This document shows, in pieces, positions 27,365 through 34,038 of a stretch of DNA of 36,836 nt. This stretch comes from Microbacteriaceae bacterium 3FA27C10. GTDB lineage: Bacteria > Actinomycetota > Actinomycetes > Actinomycetales > Microbacteriaceae. The stretch's first letter is position 1. Every line of letters begins with the position of its first letter. The translations under genes and the position numbers were made by a program. The stretch is taken from assembly GCA_005502775.1 (NCBI GenBank), contig SCNI01000034.1, positions 1-36,836 on the forward strand, read 5' to 3'. The notes beneath the pieces were generated by a model that worked only from the letters and a program-made list of their open reading frames with translations, searched no databases and had not been told where the DNA came from.

Positions 27365-28015
27365 GTGAGCACGAACGACATGACCAATCACGAGGAGATC
27401 GAGCGCGAGCCTGCTTCGGCGATCGCGGTCTTTGGTGATCGTATCGGCGTGGCGCGGGCTTTCACTGCCGACCTGGCGGCACGAGGGGAAGAGCTTGGGT
27501 TGATCGGACCGCTCGAGCTTCCGCGTATCTGGACGCGGCACGTGATCAATTGCGGACTGGTGGCGCCTCTCCTGCGCCCAGGGCTTGTCGGAGATATCGG
27601 GAGTGGAGCCGGCCTGCCGGGACTCGTGCTTGCGATTGCCCGACCTGATGTCGACTTCGTACTGATTGAGCCGATGGAGCGTCGGGTGGCCTGGCTTGAC
27701 GAGCAGAAGGAACTGCTCGGCCTCGGGAATGTGACGGTCGAACGTGCTCGGGCGGAAGACGTACGACTGCCCGAGAGACTCGATCAAGTCACCGCCCGCG
27801 CGGTCAGCGCATTCAGCAAGCTCATTCCTCTCTGTGCTCCCCTGCTTGCCCCGGGCGGTGAGATGGTTTTGATGAAGGGGGCCGGTGCTGCGAACGAGAT
27901 CGCCGCGGCGGAAAAGGCGATCCGCCGCTTCAAGCTCACCGATGTCGAGGTGGTGGAGCTCGGTGCTGACCTCGACGTGGAGATCACGCGAGTGATCCGG
28001 GCCAGAGTTCCGTGA
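27365..28015 (+). CDS. rsmG: RsmG (GidB): 16S rRNA G527 methyltransferase
   Basis: A 216-residue SAM-dependent enzyme that makes m7G527 in 16S rRNA; its loss gives low-level streptomycin resistance in many bacteria. The SAM motif DIGSGAGLPGLVLAI and the family WTRHVINCG and RAVSAFSKL segments are visible. It starts with GTG at 27365; a second candidate ATG lies five codons in. It sits between two parS sites and before parA, the usual gidB-parA-parB order. Confidence 0.95.
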   Translation: MSTNDMTNHEEIEREPASAIAVFGDRIGVARAFTADLAARGEELGLIGPLELPRIWTRHVINCGLVAPLLRPGLVGDIGSGAGLPGLVLAIARPDVDFVLIEPMERRVAWLDEQKELLGLGNVTVERARAEDVRLPERLDQVTARAVSAFSKLIPLCAPLLAPGGEMVLMKGAGAANEIAAAEKAIRRFKLTDVEVVELGADLDVEITRVIRARVP

Positions 28016-28143
28016 TGGCCGCACCGTTCGCTTCGTCGAGCTCTCGGCAGGGAGCGGAGTTCGATACCATCGAAGGCGTGTGTTCGGCGATTCGGTCGGC
28101 TTGACGTCCACTCCCCCACGACGAGACCCGTGGGTTCCGACAT

Positions 28144-28159
28144 TGTTTCACGTGAAACA
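28144..28159. other. parS centromere site 2
   Basis: TGTTTCACGTGAAACA, identical to site 1, 19 bp upstream of the parA start. ParB spreading from here could reduce parAB transcription. The rest of the 28016-28178 gap has a short 6-bp inverted repeat (CCCACG/CGTGGG, 28115-28134) and nothing else I can name. Confidence 0.97.
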
Positions 28160-28178
28160 TATCGACAGGATTTTGTGA

Positions 28179-29093
28179 ATGACCAGTGACTCAACCGCCT
28201 TCGATGCGTCGACGCCGCTGGCGAGAGAACTGGCGGATCTGTCCCAGCGCAAGCGACGGCTAGCCACGAAGACCTTCCCCCTCCCTCTGGAGACGCGCGT
28301 GTTGACGGTCGCGAACCAGAAGGGCGGAGTGGGGAAGACCACCACCACCGTGAACCTGGCCGCGGCGCTCGCCCGCGAGGGTGCACGGGTGCTGGTGATC
28401 GATCTTGATCCACAAGGCAACGCATCCACAGCTCTGGGAGTGGACCATCGCGGCGAGCTCCCCAGCGTCTATGACGTGCTCATCCATGATGAACCGATGG
28501 GCGAGATCGTGCAGCAGAGTCCGGAGTCAGAGCGCCTGTTCTGCCTCCCGGCGACGATCCACCTGGCGGGAGCTGAGATCGAACTGGTGCCCATGGTGGC
28601 TCGCGAGCAGCGCCTCCGCGGAAGTCTCGATCGCTTTCTCGATGAGACCCGGGAGGCGGGAGCTCCTTTCCACTACGTGTTCATCGACTGCCCGCCGTCC
28701 TTGGGCTTGCTGACCATCAACGCCTTCGTCGCTGCGCGGGAGGTTCTCATTCCGATCCAGTGCGAGTACTACGCCCTCGAGGGCCTGAGTCAGCTCCTCA
28801 ACAACATCAGTCTGATCGAGCGTCACCTCAACCCGACCTTGGCCGTGTCGACCATTCTGTTGACGATGTACGACGGTCGGACGCGTCTGGCGTTCCAGGT
28901 GGCCGAGGATGTGCGCGAGCACTTCCCCGCGCAGACACTCGACGCCGTCATCCCGCGTTCGGTACGGATCTCGGAGGCCCCGAGCTATGGGCAGACCGTC
29001 ATCAGCTTCGATCCCAGTTCACCCGGCTCGATCTCCTACTTGGAAGCAGCCGCCGAAATAGCAGACAGAGGAGCTTCTCATCGTGGTAACTAA
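28179..29093 (+). CDS. parA: ParA: chromosome partitioning ATPase
   Basis: A 304-residue DNA-binding ATPase that moves the origin complex. About 40 residues of charged N-terminal extension (including LARELADLSQRKRR) precede the deviant Walker A NQKGGVGKTTTT with both signature lysines. VIDLDPQGNAS and FIDCPPSLG follow, carrying the catalytic and Walker B residues. The ATG has ACAGGA 8 nt upstream. Its end overlaps parB by 11 bp, indicating coupled translation. Confidence 0.96.
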   Translation: MTSDSTAFDASTPLARELADLSQRKRRLATKTFPLPLETRVLTVANQKGGVGKTTTTVNLAAALAREGARVLVIDLDPQGNASTALGVDHRGELPSVYDVLIHDEPMGEIVQQSPESERLFCLPATIHLAGAEIELVPMVAREQRLRGSLDRFLDETREAGAPFHYVFIDCPPSLGLLTINAFVAAREVLIPIQCEYYALEGLSQLLNNISLIERHLNPTLAVSTILLTMYDGRTRLAFQVAEDVREHFPAQTLDAVIPRSVRISEAPSYGQTVISFDPSSPGSISYLEAAAEIADRGASHRGN

Positions 29094-30063
29094 GAAGAGA
29101 ACCGGACTGGGCCGGGGCATCGGAGCCCTCATCCCCACCGACGAGCCGCGCGTCGAGGGCTCGCGGCCCGTTGATGTGTTCTTCGATGCTCCGGTCAGGC
29201 AGGTGGAACTCGTCGCTGTTCCGGGAGCACGCTTGGCGCAGCTCGACCCGAACAGCATCATTCCCAATGCGAAGCAGCCGCGCAGCGTGTTCGTGGCCGA
29301 GGATCTCGCCGAACTCGTGCACTCCATCCGCGAGGTGGGAGTGCTGCAGCCGATCGTGGTTCGTGAACTGCCTCTTGAAGAGGGCGGCGCGCAGCAGTAC
29401 GAGCTCGTCATGGGTGAGCGCCGTCTGCGCGCGACCAAGGAGGCCGGGCTCGACACCATTCCGGCGGTGGTGAAGAACACCGCTGATGAGGACATGCTCC
29501 GGGATGCCCTGCTCGAGAACCTACACCGCTCTCAACTGAATCCACTCGAAGAGGCCTCGGCCTACCAGCAGCTGCTCGAGGACTTCGGCATCACTCAGGA
29601 GCAGCTCGCTGAGCGCATCGGCCGCTCACGCCCCCAGATCACGAACACCCTTCGCCTGCTCCGCCTTCCGCCGGCCGTACAGAACCGTGTGGCTTCCGGT
29701 GTATTGAGCGCAGGTCACGCGCGTGCGGTTCTCGCTGTCGGCGATGTCGAGGCGATGACCAAGCTCGCCGACAAGATCGTGAACGAAGACCTCTCGGTTC
29801 GTGCCGCAGAGGCCCTCGCGTCCTCCGCTCCGAAACAGAGTCGCGCCAAGACCACCGCGGGCTCGAAGCGCGGGCATCTAGACGAGATCGGTGAGCGTCT
29901 CGGCGATCGCCTGAACACCCGGGTGCGCGTGAGCCTCGGGCGTGCGAAAGGTCAGATCGTGATCGACTTCGCGACGATCGAAGATCTGAACCGCATCCTG
30001 AGCGAACTCGGCGAAGAGGGCTTCGGCGGAGAGCGCCGCACCAGCGGTCCCCGTTTCACGTGA
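29083..30063 (+). CDS. parB: ParB: chromosome partitioning CTPase and parS binder
   Basis: A 326-residue protein that loads at parS and slides as a CTP-dependent clamp. The N-terminal KKRTGLGRGIGALIP motif stimulates ParA. The CTP-binding region contains ELVMGERRLRAT and the LLENLHRSQLNPLEEA box. A helix-turn-helix (about 173-200, QEQLAERIGRSRPQITNTLRLL split here as QEQLAERIG and RPQITNTLRLL) recognises parS, and a C-terminal dimer domain follows. The GTG start lies within parA. Its last three codons and stop are part of a parS site. Confidence 0.96.
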   Translation: MVTKKRTGLGRGIGALIPTDEPRVEGSRPVDVFFDAPVRQVELVAVPGARLAQLDPNSIIPNAKQPRSVFVAEDLAELVHSIREVGVLQPIVVRELPLEEGGAQQYELVMGERRLRATKEAGLDTIPAVVKNTADEDMLRDALLENLHRSQLNPLEEASAYQQLLEDFGITQEQLAERIGRSRPQITNTLRLLRLPPAVQNRVASGVLSAGHARAVLAVGDVEAMTKLADKIVNEDLSVRAAEALASSAPKQSRAKTTAGSKRGHLDEIGERLGDRLNTRVRVSLGRAKGQIVIDFATIEDLNRILSELGEEGFGGERRTSGPRFT

Positions 30064-30067
30064 AACA
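30052..30067. other. parS site 3, spanning the parB stop codon
   Basis: CGTTTCACGTGAAACA matches the parS consensus at 15 of 16 positions. It encodes Arg-Phe-Thr and the TGA stop of ParB, then continues 4 bp into the intergenic region. The mismatch is the outermost base, which usually tolerates change. Confidence 0.92.
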
Positions 30068-30069
30068 TT

Positions 30070-30100
30070 CCGCGCCGCCCGAAGACACTCGGCGGCGCGG
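30070..30100. terminator. Bidirectional hairpin between parB and the ddl-like gene
   Basis: CCGCGCCGCC (30070-30079) and GGCGGCGCGG (30091-30100) form a perfect 10-bp GC-rich stem with an 11-nt loop. It lies between convergent genes, 7 bp from each end. No T tract is seen, so strength in vivo depends on the stem. Confidence 0.75.
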
Positions 30101-30106
30101 TGAAGC

Positions 30107-31081
30107 TCAATCTCGCTGTGCGGACGCCTCGGCGATCGCCAGTTCGCTGAGCTGCTCGTAGACGGAGCCCAGCGAGAACCCGGCGGCGAGAATCCCCTGG
30201 GGAACCGTGGAGGTCTCGGTCAGGCCGGGCAACACGTTCGCCTCGAGGAACCAGGGCGTGCCGGCGTCATCGATGATGAGATCGATACGTGAGATGTGCC
30301 GAAGCCCCAGGGTCTCGTGAATCACGAGCGCGGCGGTGCTGGCGATCTCCGCGATCTCCTCGCTCAGTCGCGCTGGTGCGTAGAAACGCGTTTCGCCGGC
30401 GTTGTACCGGGCCTCGAAGCTGTAGACACCGGAGCGCGGTTCGATCTCCACGGGCGGGAGGGCGAATGGTCCGTCGCCCAGGTCGACGATGCCGATCGAC
30501 ACCTCGACACCGCGCGCACGCTGTTCGATGAGCGCGACCTCGCCGTATGTGTAGGCGTCGACGACGGCACGCGGCAGGTCGTCGGTCGAGTCGATCACCC
30601 CGACACCGAGTGCGGAGCCGCCCATGGCGGGCTTCACCACCAGATCGGCGCCGAGCGAGCGGGAAACCAGGCCGAGCACCTGCGTGGCGCCCAGTTCGCG
30701 GAACGTGTCGCGGGGGAGGGTGAGCCACTGCGGAGTGGAAATACCCACGCGGGAGACCAGGGTCTTCGCCGTCGGCTTCTGCCAGGCCAAGCGCGCCGCC
30801 TTGGCCTGCGCTCCCACGTAGGGAATCTCGAGCACGTCGAGCAGTGCACGCAAGGCGCCGTCCTCGCCGCTCGCTCCGTGGAGCGCGGGCCAGACCACGT
30901 CTGGTCGGGCTTCGTCGAGGAACGGCAGCAGCGTCGCATCGGGGTCGCGAAGGGTGACGGTGTGCCCGCGCTCGGCGAGGGCATCGGCCACGCGACGGCC
31001 GGATCGGAGGGACACGTCGCGTTCGTGCGAGATGCCGCCGGCCAGAACGACGACGGTGCGGGGGGCGTGTGCTTCGGTCAT
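30107..31081 (-). CDS. D-alanine-D-alanine ligase family protein (ATP-grasp)
   Basis: A 324-residue ATP-grasp ligase. Family features are VLAGGISHERDVSLRSG at the N-terminus, PALHGASGEDGA, VVKPAMGGSALGVGV for ATP binding, and the Mg/ATP segment ISRIDLIIDD, FLEANVLPGLTETS. It would join two D-alanines for peptidoglycan precursors. Some residues differ from typical Ddl, for example HISRIDL in place of ARVDF, so another dipeptide substrate is possible. It begins 4 bp after the aminotransferase stop, which implies a joint transcript. It is transcribed toward the origin. Confidence 0.85.
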   Translation of the reverse strand: MTEAHAPRTVVVLAGGISHERDVSLRSGRRVADALAERGHTVTLRDPDATLLPFLDEARPDVVWPALHGASGEDGALRALLDVLEIPYVGAQAKAARLAWQKPTAKTLVSRVGISTPQWLTLPRDTFRELGATQVLGLVSRSLGADLVVKPAMGGSALGVGVIDSTDDLPRAVVDAYTYGEVALIEQRARGVEVSIGIVDLGDGPFALPPVEIEPRSGVYSFEARYNAGETRFYAPARLSEEIAEIASTAALVIHETLGLRHISRIDLIIDDAGTPWFLEANVLPGLTETSTVPQGILAAGFSLGSVYEQLSELAIAEASAQRD

Positions 31082-31085
31082 GAAC

Positions 31086-32408
31086 TCAATCCAGGTTGGG
31101 CGGAGGGGCTGAGAAGTTGCGGTCGCGCATCGTCTCGAGCGGGCCGGTCGCGGCGAAGGTCTCGAGCAGATCGAGTTCGCCGTTGATGACGTTCTGGAGG
31201 CGCCGGATGCCGACCTTGATCGACTCGGGAGTCGGATAGCAGAACGAGAGCCGGATGTTGTTGCGGCCGCCGCCGTCGGCATAAAACGCGGTTCCCGGCG
31301 TGTAGGCCACGAGTTCCTTGACCGCGCGCGGGAGCATCTGTTTCGAGTCGAGATACGGCGGGAGGGTGAGCCAGACGTAGAACCCACCATTGGGGTTGGT
31401 CCACTCCAGGTTCGGGAGATACTCGGTTAAAGCCCCGATCATCGCTTCTTTTCGCTCGCGGTAGACGCCTCGGAAACGGTCGACCTGCGCTCGCCAGTCG
31501 ATCGACGAGAGGTACTCCGAGATCACCAGCTGACTGAACGAACTCGGCGACAGCACGGCCGCTTCGTTGGCGAGGATGAGCTTCTCGCGGATGGCGTGCG
31601 GTGCGACCGCCCAGCCCACCCGGAAGCCCGGAGCGAGGGTCTTGGAGAAAGTGCCGAGGTAGATGACGCCGTCCTGCTCGATCGAACGAAGCGCGGGCGG
31701 GGCCGGCTCGTCGAAGTGGAGCAGGCCGTACGGATTGTCCTCGAGCACGAGGATCTCGTTCTCGCGAGCGATCTGGAGGATCTCCTGCCTGCGCGCCCAG
31801 CTGAGCGTCACGCCCGCGGGGTTCTGGAACGAAGGGATCGTGTAGAGGAACTTGATCTTGCGTCCGGCCTCGCGGAGCCGCGCGATGTTCTCGCGCAGCG
31901 ATTCCGGGATCATGCCCTGATCATCCATCGCCACGTGATAGGTCTCGGCCTGGAAGGAGCGGAAGATGACGATCGCGGTGACGTAGCTGGGCCCCTCGGC
32001 GAGCACGACGTCTCCGGGGTCGAGGAAGAGCTTCGACACGAGCTCGAGCGCGTGCTGCGACCCGGTGGTCACCACCACGTCGTCGGCGCTGGCACGGATG
32101 CCCTCCATGGCCATGACGTCGAGGATCTGCTCGCGCAGGACCGGCACGCCCTGGCCGGATCCGTACTGCAGCGCGACCGATCCCTGGTCGCGCATGACGC
32201 GGTTCATCGACTCGATCACGAGTTCCTGGGGCAGCGCGGAGACGGCCGGCATGCCGCCGGCGAGCGACACGACCTCAGGGCGGGAGGCGACGGCGAAGAG
32301 GGCGCGGACTTCAGAGGCGGCGAGGCCGGCGGTGCGCTCGGCGTAGTTGAAATACCACGGATCGAGGTTGTTTCCCGACTGTGGGGGGTTCTGGCTGCTC
32401 ACTGACAT
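31086..32408 (-). CDS. PLP-dependent aminotransferase, class I/II
   Basis: A 440-residue fold-type I aminotransferase of the LysN/AroT-like group (MocR catalytic domain without the DNA-binding part). Key segments are VSLAGGMPAVSALP near the start, YGSGQGVPVLREQI, TTGSQHALELVSK, IPSFQNPAGVTLS, EDNPYGLL and the PLP lysine in GTFSKTLAPGFRVGW, with the C-terminal RLSFCYP arginine for the carboxylate. I start at ATG 32408 because GGGAAG lies just upstream; the frame runs 19 codons further. Substrate cannot be told from sequence; aromatic or 2-aminoadipate transfer is typical. Confidence 0.9.
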   Translation of the reverse strand: MSVSSQNPPQSGNNLDPWYFNYAERTAGLAASEVRALFAVASRPEVVSLAGGMPAVSALPQELVIESMNRVMRDQGSVALQYGSGQGVPVLREQILDVMAMEGIRASADDVVVTTGSQHALELVSKLFLDPGDVVLAEGPSYVTAIVIFRSFQAETYHVAMDDQGMIPESLRENIARLREAGRKIKFLYTIPSFQNPAGVTLSWARRQEILQIARENEILVLEDNPYGLLHFDEPAPPALRSIEQDGVIYLGTFSKTLAPGFRVGWAVAPHAIREKLILANEAAVLSPSSFSQLVISEYLSSIDWRAQVDRFRGVYRERKEAMIGALTEYLPNLEWTNPNGGFYVWLTLPPYLDSKQMLPRAVKELVAYTPGTAFYADGGGRNNIRLSFCYPTPESIKVGIRRLQNVINGELDLLETFAATGPLETMRDRNFSAPPPNLD

Positions 32409-32447
32409 ACTTCCCGACGTAGACCGAAATTCCATCGTATGACATGC

Positions 32448-32482
32448 AAAAGTGGCCCGCTGCACGGATGCGGCGGGCCACT
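32448..32482 (-). terminator. Rho-independent terminator of trxBA
   Basis: AGTGGCCCGC (32451-32460) and GCGGGCCACT (32473-32482) form a 10-bp stem with a 12-nt loop. On the minus strand the stem is followed by TTTT, so it ends transcription arriving from trxA. The stretch between it and the aminotransferase start (32409-32447) should hold that gene's promoter, but I see no clear hexamers. Confidence 0.85.
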
Positions 32483-32538
32483 CTCGAGGAACTGGCTGCG
32501 GAATGCGACGAGCAAGCCGCGCGCCCCGCAGAGCGTGC

Positions 32539-32862
32539 TCAGATGAAGGCGGCCAGATCGGCCTCGAGGGCTGCCTTCGGCTTGGCGCCGATGATGGTCT
32601 TGACGACCTCGCCGCCCTTGTAGACCTTGAGTGCCGGGATCGAGGTGATCTGGTACTTCATGGCGGTCTGGGGGTTGTCGTCGACGTTGAGCTTCACGAT
32701 CTCGATCTTGTCGCCGTGCTCCGAGGCGATCTGGTCGAGGATGGGCGCGACAGCGCGACACGGGCCGCACCATTCCGCCCAGAAGTCGACCAGGATGGTC
32801 TTCTCGGAGTCGAGGACGTCGGCCTGGAAGCTGGCGTCGGAAACGGCCTTGGCGTTGGACAT
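32539..32862 (-). CDS. trxA: Thioredoxin
   Basis: A 107-residue cytoplasmic disulfide reductant with the active site WAEWCGPCR. Other thioredoxin markers are FWAEW, the cis-proline in TSIPALKVY, and the final amphipathic helix AALEADLAAFI. AGAAGGA precedes the ATG. It follows trxB by 56 bp; that gap contains a 12-bp palindrome CCGGGTACCCGG (32883-32894). Together with trxB it forms the complete NADPH-TrxR-Trx chain. Confidence 0.97.
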   Translation of the reverse strand: MSNAKAVSDASFQADVLDSEKTILVDFWAEWCGPCRAVAPILDQIASEHGDKIEIVKLNVDDNPQTAMKYQITSIPALKVYKGGEVVKTIIGAKPKAALEADLAAFI

Positions 32863-32918
32863 GGTTCCTTCTTTCGTGTGATCCGGGTACCCGGTGGTTG
32901 TTCCGGGTGGTCTGATGG

Positions 32919-33914
32919 TCAGGCGCCGCTGCCGGCGGAGGTGGCGCTGACGAGATCGGCGGCCAGGTCGGCGGCCGATTCGCCCGCGACCTGGTCGAGA
33001 GCTGCGAGGTACTCCTCGGCGTCGAGTGCGGCGACGGTGCCCGATGCGGCGGCGGTGACGGCCTGGCGGTAGTGCGGGTCGATGACGTCGCCCGCGGCGA
33101 ACACGCCGGGCAGCTTCGTCTTCGAGGTACGGCCGTCGACCGCGATCGTGCCGTCGACGGTGAGGTCCAGCTGTCCGTGCACGAGGTGCACGCGCGGGTC
33201 GTTGCCGATGGCGACGAAGAGGCCCTGAACCGGCAGCTCCGACTCGGCGCCGGTGACGGTGTCGCGCAGCTTCAAGCCCTCGACCGCGTTCTCGCCGGCG
33301 ATGCCGACGACCTCGGAGTTCCACACGAACTCGATCTTCTCGTTGGCGAAGGCGCGCTCCTGCATGATCTTGGAGGCACGCAGCGTGTCCTTGCGGTGCA
33401 CCAGGTAGACCTTGTCGGCGAAACGGGTGAGGAAGGTGGCCTCCTCCATGGCGGAGTCGCCGCCGCCCACCACCGCGATGGTCTTGGTCTTGAAGAAGAA
33501 GCCGTCACAGGTGGCGCACCACGACACGCCCCGCCCCGAGAGCCGCTCCTCGTCGGGTAGACCCAGCTTGCGGTACGCGGAACCGGTGGCGAAGATCACC
33601 GAGCGCGCTTCGAAGGTGCCGCTGTAGCCGGTTTCGACCGTCTTCACGTCGCCGTCCAGCTGCACGCGCGTGACGTCGTCGAGGATGACCTCGGTGCCGA
33701 ACTTCTCGGCCTGCTCCTGCAGCTTCATCATGAGCTCGGGACCCTGGATGCCCTCCGGGAAGCCTGGGAAGTTCTCGACCTCTGTGGTGTTCATCAGTTC
33801 GCCGCCGGCTTCGACGCTCGAGGCGAGCAGCAAGGGGTTCAGACCGGCACGTGCGGCGTAGATCGCCGCCGTGAAGCCGGCAGGCCCTGAGCCGATGATG
33901 ATGATCTCGCGCAT
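32919..33914 (-). CDS. trxB: Thioredoxin reductase
   Basis: A 331-residue FAD enzyme that uses NADPH to reduce thioredoxin. It shows the FAD motif IIGSGPAGFTAAIYAARAG, the redox pair CATC in SWCATCDGFFF, the NADPH motif VVGGGDSAMEEA, and the C-terminal GVFAAGDVIDPHYRQAV. About 25 Ala/Asp/Ser-rich residues extend the C-terminus. I chose ATG 33914, with AGGAG 9 nt upstream, over an open extension to 33977. A SigR-type promoter lies about 60 nt upstream. Confidence 0.97.
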   Translation of the reverse strand: MREIIIIGSGPAGFTAAIYAARAGLNPLLLASSVEAGGELMNTTEVENFPGFPEGIQGPELMMKLQEQAEKFGTEVILDDVTRVQLDGDVKTVETGYSGTFEARSVIFATGSAYRKLGLPDEERLSGRGVSWCATCDGFFFKTKTIAVVGGGDSAMEEATFLTRFADKVYLVHRKDTLRASKIMQERAFANEKIEFVWNSEVVGIAGENAVEGLKLRDTVTGAESELPVQGLFVAIGNDPRVHLVHGQLDLTVDGTIAVDGRTSKTKLPGVFAAGDVIDPHYRQAVTAAASGTVAALDAEEYLAALDQVAGESAADLAADLVSATSAGSGA

Positions 33915-33971
33915 GTCTTCCACTCCTGAGGATGTTCGTGGGCACACCGACAGTGCGCACACTGACCGGTA

Positions 33972-33998
33972 CAACACATCCTAACCACGGACTATTCC
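33972..33998 (-). promoter_or_regulatory. SigR/SigH-type promoter of trxBA
   Basis: On the minus strand GGAAT (complement of 33994-33998) is followed after exactly 18 bp by GTTG (complement of 33972-33975). This is the GGAAT-N18/19-GTT form recognised by thiol-stress ECF sigma factors SigR (Streptomyces) and SigH (mycobacteria), whose known targets include trxBA. Transcription would start around 33965, with a leader of about 50 nt. The sigma factor gene is not in the window. Confidence 0.7.
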
Positions 33999-34002
33999 GT
34001 GG
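33985..34002. repeat. Hairpin overlapping the trxB -35 element
   Basis: CCACGGA (33985-33991) and TCCGTGG (33996-34002) pair around CTAT. It lies 36 bp after the murJ stop and may terminate that transcript, but the GGAAT -35 of trxBA is inside it. Confidence 0.55.
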
Positions 34003-34038
34003 CCGGTGGGCTCTCAGCAAGTGGTGGAGGCGGCCGCG

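Noticed and set aside
28101-28134. TTGACG and a 6-bp hairpin upstream of parA
   Set aside because: No -10 at a suitable distance and the hairpin is short; no convincing parA promoter can be named.
32883-32894. CCGGGTACCCGG palindrome between trxB and trxA
   Set aside because: A 12-bp GC-rich palindrome without loop or T run may be chance in this composition; not strong enough to call a site.
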